From assembly GCA_009733575.1 (NCBI GenBank), contig ML769906.1, positions 1 through 26,851 on the forward strand: 26,851 bases of DNA. The letters are read 5' to 3'. The position numbers and the translations under genes are program-made. Shown in pieces: positions 20,315-26,851 of the stretch; the first letter of the stretch is position 1, and the number at the start of each line of letters is the position of its first letter. This DNA comes from Gymnopus androsaceus JB14. Taxonomy: Eukaryota > Basidiomycota > Agaricomycetes > Agaricales > Omphalotaceae. The notes beneath the pieces are model-generated. The model was not told the origin of the DNA and searched no databases. It saw nothing but the letters and a program-made list of their open reading frames with translations.

Positions 20315-22699
20315 ACTTTACAACAGACAATCCAACAGTACCATGGCTTTTGCTGGCTCGGTATACTCCTCCTTCCCTCTAATGTTACCTTACGCATAGG
20401 ATATTGGATGGCTATTGTGCATTCTCGACCAGGACAATGATTCAGTGGTCATCAATCAGTCAATAGGCTGATATGTGGTGATGCATGTATTACATGGGCA
20501 ATGCACAATTTTGCATCAAGGACAGTACCGTCTTTGTTAATATGAGTATACGCTATAATACAAATCACAATGAATGTTAATCAAAAGAAAATTATTGAAG
20601 GGAAATATTGACTACAGCCACAAGCCTTTCCCCAATGATGCGGTGTGAAACCATGTATATAACACACATTCGATGGCATTTTGCTGATATATTTTGTGGA
20701 GCACAGCTTCGGAAACTGGCTTTGTTTGAAAGGCTTCTTGAGGAGTATCACAGGTTGATGTTACGGAAGAATAGTGGTGAACTGAGTGTTGGTTATCTTT
20801 GCCCCGCAAAGTTTGCGCTAAGCCAATTAAAAAATGTTTGCCCATCAAAATTGCACTGAACGGTAAGTAGTCTCAAAAAAATATAATGAAAGTGAAAAAA
20901 AAGAAGAAACACACCTCTTTGATGTGTCACAGGACCGCCAAACCACCACACACATCACCGTCAGCTTTTCAAATGATCACAAGTTGTACTCATGATGTCT
21001 CGATAAAATGCCGCAAGAATAGTTAGCACACTCGAGCTTAGCCCTTGTTCTGCTGACATTCAGCCTCCATAGCCGCCTGTTTGAGTCATATCTACATCAT
21101 CAAAGTGGAGGATGCAAGACCGAACTTCAAACTGATCACATATGATGATCCTTGACACTTCAGATAGAGCTACTTGGCATTTGACATGTCGAGCAGCTTA
21201 ACAGAAAGCGCAGAGCCTTGGCATTGGTGCTACCATAGGTCACCATTACCCCATGAACTGGTCCCTATACACAACAATCTATTAGAAAGCAGAGAATAAC
21301 TCTGGGATAAGAGGAACTACTGCTTTCATCACTAGACTATGCATTGGAGATAGTCCTTTCCATGGGCCATTCTCGGGACCATCATTGTCATAATGTTGTT
21401 GCAATATTCCTCATCAAACAGCGCATTGAGAAGCTCCAAATAATACTCAATTGGAATCGCAAGGATGCCTGATCACGTTGATTCATGATACGGTCACCCT
21501 TCATCTTGCCTTTTTCGAGTATTTAGAAGCGCTGATCTTGCAGGGATGGAGACTCATCATCAGACGATCCAACCTTCAATTGTGTGGCGTGTCTGTGCCG
21601 GCGCTTGCGTTTGGAGGATTTAGTGACTATGTTTAGATTTTGTCTCCTGCTCCTCTTGCCTTCACAGCATAATTGTGCAGGCAATGGTCGAGTGAGCTCT
21701 CTTGGATGATTTTAAATGCAATTTTCGAGGTCGGATCAGAAGAGGAGCTGGGGATTGTGAATAGAGGAAGCCAATTGGGTGGACGTCGGATAAGAAGATT
21801 GCTGAAAATACATAGTTGAATTGTCAAGCTTCCCCAGTCCAAAGGCTTGATTTAACGGACAAATTCAGGGTACATCTGGAGATTTCAGCGGGAAAAAACC
21901 TCGTGAATTGCATTATTTAACTTGTAGAATGATAGAAATTGACCAAAAAACTGCACTGTTTGGCCGATTATTCTTTGAGGACTTCAGGCCCAATGTGATT
22001 TCAAGCAGCTTTTTAAGCTCTTGGAGACGCAGTCAGATGTTTGAAGGAGGAGCCTCCATACTTCATCAAGATGGGTTGAAGCAAGTAGATGGTAGTAAAA
22101 AACAAGAAACTATATTTTATGCTATGCTATTGAACAGGCTGCAAGCCACCTCAGCCACAAGGGGAATGAGGTACAAAAAAGGAAATTATGCATCAGAAAA
22201 CAAACAATGACGCGTCAAGGAAGGCGGGTTTGCGGGTGATGTAGCGTTAGTCCAGACAACATGGAAGGTCAAAATAACCACTTTTTACTAACACATGGAC
22301 GCGACACTCGGACTTTTACTACCTTACTTCACTACTTACTTCTATAACTTATTGTATACTCCGATGATTTACAGGGGAAACTAAGCATAAATTTCTGGGA
22401 AGAGGTCCGTGGTAGATACTTCAACTGACTCCACTGGCCATAAACTATAGGGGATGAGTATACAAAGCCTTAGTCAGAAGTAGGAGGGAAGTTCACATTC
22501 AATGCTCAAACGCTGCTAGAGCTTAAGTATTTCCTCGCAAGCAATAGTGGTTTGTATTTGGAGAATCCATTAGTTCATAGCAGATCATAAGTAGGAAAGT
22601 TTTGAGAACAAATGCTGCTGGCCGAGTGGATAGGAAGTGTGTACTACAAACGCACATAGTCTATCCGTGAAGACTCTTCTGCTGCAATCTGATAAAAGC
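20315..22699. other. Long stretch without a recognised gene
   Basis: Several frames look weakly coding. At 20696-20859 (+) there is GAQLRKLALFERLLEEYHRL followed by SVGYLCPAKFALSQLKN. At about 21650-21525 (-) there is a basic tail, KSSKRKRRHRHATQLK, with an acidic GSSDDESP end before TAA. At 21908-22210 (+) a 100-codon frame shows no known motif. None has convincing splice partners. They may be remnants of mobile-element proteins. Confidence 0.3.
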
Positions 22700-22976
22700 G
22701 AGATTACTTGGTTTAAAGGTATCTTAGGCTTGCATGTACTCCAAAGCAGACCTGGCCTGAGAAAGTGGTGGAGTCTGAAGAACCATTGATAAGCACCCGT
22801 CACTTCTTTACTACAATTTACTACATTGGACATTTCGACAGATCACATGGGAGCTCTCTCCAACTTCGGGATATACCAACAGAAGACTCGGAGACACAGG
22901 ACATCCCTACAGAGATTCGGATTTTCAGCACCGAAGATCGTAAGCATCCTAGGACACGAGCCGGAGATGATGAGAT
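22700..22976 (+). pseudogene. F-box family, copy F: upstream region and first-exon fragment only
   Basis: It shares the upstream words ggtatcttaggcttgcatgta, ataagcaccc and ctacattgg with the region before copy E, but lacks the fold-back insertion found there. The coding part reads LQLRDIPTEDSETQDIPTE, then IRIFSTEDRKHPRTR, against LQLQDEPTEDLETQ and DRKHPRNK in copy E. It diverges after about 22960 and stops at 22980-22982. The start context has changed from cagATGACTAG to cagATCACATGG. Neither the F-box nor any later exon follows. Confidence 0.65.
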
Positions 22977-22991
22977 GATGTGATGGAATTT

Positions 22992-23118
22992 CGGATTCCA
23001 CAGACCATGGATTCCATAGACTACTACATTTTGCAGTCTGTGGATTCCACAGACCATGGACTCCATAGACGACAATATTTTGTAGTCAATGGATTCCACA
23101 GACCATGGATTCCATATA
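22992..23118. repeat. 49-bp minisatellite
   Basis: ATTCCACAGACCATGG recurs at 22995, 23044 and 23093, exactly 49 bp apart. In between are CCATAGAC(T/G)AC, an ACATTTTG-like core and GTC...TGG. About 2.6 units are present. A degenerate single unit lies at 24560-24616, and shorter relatives (ttccatagacta) lie near 25134. Confidence 0.75.
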
Positions 23119-23278
23119 GTGTGACATCTGTCACACCATGGATTCCAGGCTGGCCCCTGGAATCCAGGGCCCTGGATTTCCTGTGGATTTACTTCATATT
23201 AGATAGTGGATTGTTACACTTTGGTCTAACTAAGAAGATATAAGTTGGGGCAGCCTGAAGGGTGGAGCACCTCTGAAT

Positions 23279-24142
23279 CGATTTTGAAACGCCTACGACA
23301 AGACTTTATGTTAGTATTAAATGATCAAAAGAAAAGAATACACACATACATATCGATTGCTTCAAGTAGCGCAAGACCTGTTCCTGAACGGAAATTTGTG
23401 AATGGATGTGCACCTTCATTCAAATTGGTATCGCTTGGGCTCAGGAACCAGTCTTCGCGAGGTATCTGTGTATGGTGCTCGTTAATCAACGGCACAAACC
23501 ATGGTGCCTGTTTCTTATCCATTGCCCAGTCTGTTCCATGTTTAGTGTGTCATCATCGCAAGAGAAAGCAGACATTTACCTCGGATATGCTTATTTGGGC
23601 TTGACTCGCACCAGTCTAGCAATTCCGAAATTTCATCTTCTGTCTTCAGGTATCGGATGCTCCTAATCTTCTGGTTTTCTTCTTTGGTGAGGTGTGGCGT
23701 AAGCTTGTCGAAGTCACTGTAAATGGTTAAAGAACTTGCTAAAAAATTTAATTTGCTCTACATACCGATCGAGATGTACGAGACAGAGACGCATGATGAA
23801 TGGTGGTATATCCTTTGCGCTGTTAACCTGAGATAAATCAGCAGGCAACTTATCTAGTGGTAAAGACCGAATGCGCTGAAGGAGATCATCGCCGCAAGCA
23901 TTAATCTGAGGCTTACTGCCATCAACTAAGATGGTTGAGATACCAGATCCTGTGAAGGAATTTGAACTTCACAGGTCTTCCAGTAACTCGTTCGGCTTCA
24001 TCCCATAGAGACTTCCACACCATGTGGAATGCTTCACGAGTCTCCCTAGTCATCATAATCCTCGCGACACATGTACCTACCCAAATATCTAGTTCAGAAC
24101 AACATGAGAATGACTAACAAGATGCCTACGTTTATTTAGGCG
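23279..24142 (-). pseudogene. Transposase-like gene, 3' part, copy 1
   Basis: On the minus strand the exons are 24142-24130, 24076-23766, 23716-23580, 23530-23350 and from 23303 on, with introns of 53, 49, 49 and 46 nt (the last has a perfect TACTAAC branch point). They read TCVARIMMTRETREAFHMVW, GRPVKFKFLH, IPPFIMRLCLVHLDR, TEDEISELLDWCESSPNKHI, KKQAPWFVPLINEHHTQIP and SDTNLNEGAHPFTNFRSGTG. The NLNEGAH-like block is typical of this mushroom transposase-like family. One extra C (agatcctgtg) after FKFLHR shifts the frame relative to copy 2. The 5' half is absent and the gene is cut at 24142. The C-terminus after LLEAID is uncertain. Confidence 0.6.
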
Positions 24143-25981
24143 CTGGAATAGGGAGATACGAATTGTATGTCTTGTCTGAAGATAGCTACTGTCTGGCTTG
24201 CTACTTGTCACGGATTTCCCCATTGTGGATAGGCATAGGCGCTGCTCTATGCGCGAGTTACCCATTATTGAACATTCACCAAAGTTAACATTTGGCAATT
24301 AAGTATCCGCATCTGGTCAGTTGGTTCCTAACGGACAGGCACCGACTATGGCTAGGCTTTCTCGCAGCTCATCGGCTCATCGGCGACGATCGAGTAGAGG
24401 TGAGTGGCGTGGATGAAGCTGGGAGCTTCCACGAGGCACATGGCACTACGTCCGTTTAGCGTATGTGTTTCTCTATCAGCTCTTACGACATTATGCTATT
24501 ACACCATTGTCCTACATAATTGGGATGTTGCTCTACCAGACATCTTGTGCTGCTAGCGTTCATAGACTACTACGATACTACTATTTTTGTAAGCTGTTGT
24601 GGATTCCACAGACCATTCAATCGGGTCTTACAACAATACTCAGTATCGATGGATTCTCCTGCTGTGCTCGCCTACAGCAATTCCATCACAATCGATTTTC
24701 TTGACTGCAAGATATTTTCTCTACTAGGGTGTCGGTTGTGTGATAAGCGCTTATTCCGGGCGGTTCCCACTATGTAGCGCAAATGTAACCGTGATGCCAG
24801 CAGTCGTTATTCTCTCGGGAGATTGCCATTAGGGCCCGATGAGTGTAGGAACATGTTGACGCTCAGGTAGACTACATTACACTAACTTGACAGAGCAAAG
24901 CAGTACTGCGTAGCTATGATTATTAGTCCATGGAATTCCATAAGACGTACAGTTATCTCTTGACTCTCCCAACGCTGCTCCATGTGATTTAGTATTTAGG
25001 GTTCCACAATGCTGACCACTTCTCTCCCCATGTACCCATGAGAATTTGGATCTCACACTGCCGCATATTTCAGTGTTTTGATGTAAGTACGCGCACTCGG
25101 GCGCATGTCCAGCATCGAACCAGCAGCTGGGACGTTCCATAGACTATATTATTTTTAAGTCCATGATTGACACGACAGAGACCTTTCATGTTCTATGGAC
25201 TGTGCTTCTCATATACACAGAGATATACGTGATTTTTTAGGCGTACTTGTAGGGGGCGTATCAAGAGCATGGAGTTCAACTGCGCAAGCAGTATCCTCAT
25301 ATATAGGACAAAGCTCACTAGAGCGCGTAGCGATATGTGTCCAATTACTTCATAGTCTATTGCCGTAGGCTCGTACCAGCAGAACCTATTTTCATGTAGG
25401 AAATTCCTACACCATCGCGAAGGGAACGCGTGCCTTTTCCCGCCGCAGTGAGTTTCTCAGCTATACAGTCGGACTACATTCTACATCTAGATAGAATTCT
25501 CTTTGCTATCTTGAGTGAGTGTCCTTTGCGCAGCAGACCATTGGATCCTCCATTAATCCCGCATCTGACATGTAAGTATTGTTACTCCAATTGCGATACG
25601 CTCAACTTCTCTACTAGACCCAATCCACGGAGCTCTGACATTAAGTGCCAGTGTTCTGATCACCTCATCTTCCTATCTACCATGCGTTATGCTGTCTTCA
25701 GGCTGGTCTCCTCTCTGCGCGGGATACTTCCCATGTCGCGCTCTGGACTTTTCTCTGTCTTGCGGAGCGCTTGCTTTACCGTCTCAGTATCATACACATT
25801 CCCACTCAGTTGGATCGTGCTTGACATTCTCTCTTGTCTCCTTAATGCCTTACAAAGCCAAGTATCTATATACATCCCTCCGTAGGGAGGGTTGACAGGT
25901 TCGCTTCCTGAGACGTTGTGGGCAGATCCACATACTGTACCTTCCTCACTGATTTCTCCCGTTGCGAGTATACCTCGTATC
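24143..25981. other. Spacer between the two transposase-like copies
   Basis: It contains a degenerate unit of the 49-bp minisatellite (24560-24616), scattered ccatagac / gtctatgg words (near 24928, 25134 and 25188), and a ccctccgtagggaggg hairpin at 25876-25891. A 151-codon plus frame (25430-25885) is hydrophobic and pyrimidine-driven, with no domain I recognise. I do not call a gene. Confidence 0.35.
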
Positions 25982-26851
25982 CGATTTTAAAACGCAGGAA
26001 CTTTTATGTTAGTATTAAATGATCAAAAGAAAAGAATACACACATACATATCGATTGCTTCAAGTAGCGCAAGACCTGTTCCTGAACGGAAATTTGTGAA
26101 TGGATGTGCACCTTCATTCAAATTGGTATTGCTTGGGCTCAGGAACCAGTCTTCGCGAGGTATCTGTGTATGGTGCTCGTTAATCAACGGCACAAACCAT
26201 GGTGCCTGTTTCTTATCCATTGCCCAGTCTGTTCCATGTTTAGTGCATCATCATCGCCAAGAGAAAGCAGACATTTACCTCGAGATATGCTTATTTGGGC
26301 TTGACTCGCACCAGTCTAGCAATTCCGAAATTTCATCTTCTGTCTTCAGGTATCGGATGCTCCTAATCTTCTGGTTTCTTCTTTGGTGAGTGTGGCGTAG
26401 TTGTCGAAGTCACTGTAAATGGTTAAAGAACTTGCTAAAAAAATTAATTCACTCTACATACTGATCGAGATGTACTGAGACAGAGACGCATGATGAATGG
26501 TGGTATATCCTTTGCGCTGTTAACCTGAGATAAATCAGCAGGCAACTTATCTGTGGTAAAGACCGAATGCACTGAAGGAGATCATCGCCGCAAGCATTAA
26601 TCTGAGGCTTACTGCCATCAACTAAGATGGTTGAGATACCAGATCTGTGAAGGAATTTGAACTTCACAGGTCTTCCAGTAACTCGTTCGGCTTCATCCCA
26701 TACAGACTTCCACACCATGTGGAATGCTTCACGAAGTCTCCCTAGTCATCATAATCCTCGCGACACATGTACCTACCCAAATATCTAGTTCAGAACAACA
26801 TGAGAATGACTAACAAGATGCCTACGTTTATTTAGGCGTGCATCCCACACA
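25982..26851 (-). pseudogene. Transposase-like gene, copy 2 (runs off the window end)
   Basis: This is the direct repeat of copy 1, about 857 bp, with many single-base differences. Here the frame through SGISTILVDGSKPQINACGD is intact, but it breaks after RSLP because tctgtgg replaces tctagtgg. An extra T occurs at CATATCTCGAG, before the DWAMDKKQAPW exon. At the right end the sequence continues as tgcatcccacaca (26839-26851), identical to 19116-19128. On the minus strand this reads WDARLNK, which joins the two halves of the protein in frame. The 5' part lies beyond the window. Confidence 0.6.

Noticed and set aside
22765..22982. Copy F as a complete small gene (72 codons)
   Set aside because: It ends abruptly in the N-terminal tail of the family, lacks the F-box, and its conserved start ATG is changed to ATC.
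25430..25885. 151-codon plus-strand open frame
   Set aside because: The composition is pyrimidine-driven, overlapping frames are also open, and there is no recognisable domain or neighbour.
1..26851. CRISPR arrays, bacterial operons, rRNA or tRNA genes
   Set aside because: No regular repeat-spacer array, ribosome-binding-site pattern or tRNA box A/B arrangement was seen. Intron structure indicates a fungal nuclear genome.

Overview
The window looks like a repeat-rich, gene-poor stretch of a filamentous fungal genome, most likely a mushroom-forming basidiomycete (Agaricomycetes). The reasons are the short introns (about 41-62 nt, GTRNGN donors, CTRAY-like branch points close to a YAG acceptor), a basidiomycete-type F-box/zinc-knuckle family, a fungal transposase-like family, and AT-rich intergenic DNA full of inverted-repeat elements. 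There are no bacterial operons, CRISPR arrays or rRNA genes, and I found no tRNA. Gene models were built by hand from splice signals and by comparing paralogous copies inside the window.

Layout. 1-511: the 3' end of a HEAT-repeat gene in which one exon equals one 39-residue repeat. 639-1109: a dispersed repeat and a possible solo LTR. 2000-10771: four decayed copies of one F-box gene (A on +, then B, C, D on -). They are separated by a 752-bp terminal-inverted-repeat element (3643-4394) and one copy of a long dispersed repeat (6545-7240). 11090-14300: a GC-rich island, the second copy of that repeat (12150-12940), an LTR- or promoter-like stretch with a TATA box, and a degenerate TATTCCGTCCGC array. 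15413-15741: a fold-back element in the upstream region of F-box copy E (15862-17343, +), the least decayed copy. 18336-18850: a probable MARVEL-like membrane-protein remnant. 19116-19337: the 5' part of a transposase-like gene. 19352-20069: two more copies of the dispersed repeat in opposite orientation, one carrying a perfect 34-bp palindrome. 22700-22976: a 5' fragment of a sixth F-box copy. 22992-23118: a 49-bp minisatellite. 23279-24142 and 25982-26851: two direct copies of the 3' part of the transposase-like gene, each broken by different small indels.

How the parts relate. Aligning the F-box copies gives one ancestral eight-exon gene: acidic/basic N-terminus, F-box, Cys-rich knuckle, then a C-terminal region ending in a GW...LTERGWNNMK-like segment. 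Every copy carries at least one disabling lesion, and copies C and E share the same TGA in the F-box. The window is therefore best read as a graveyard of a recently amplified F-box family interleaved with mobile elements. I see no convincing intact gene and no coherent new multi-gene system. The features most worth following up are the shared nonsense lesion, the exon-per-repeat HEAT gene, the transposase-like family cut at one identical codon, and the uncatalogued inverted-repeat elements.
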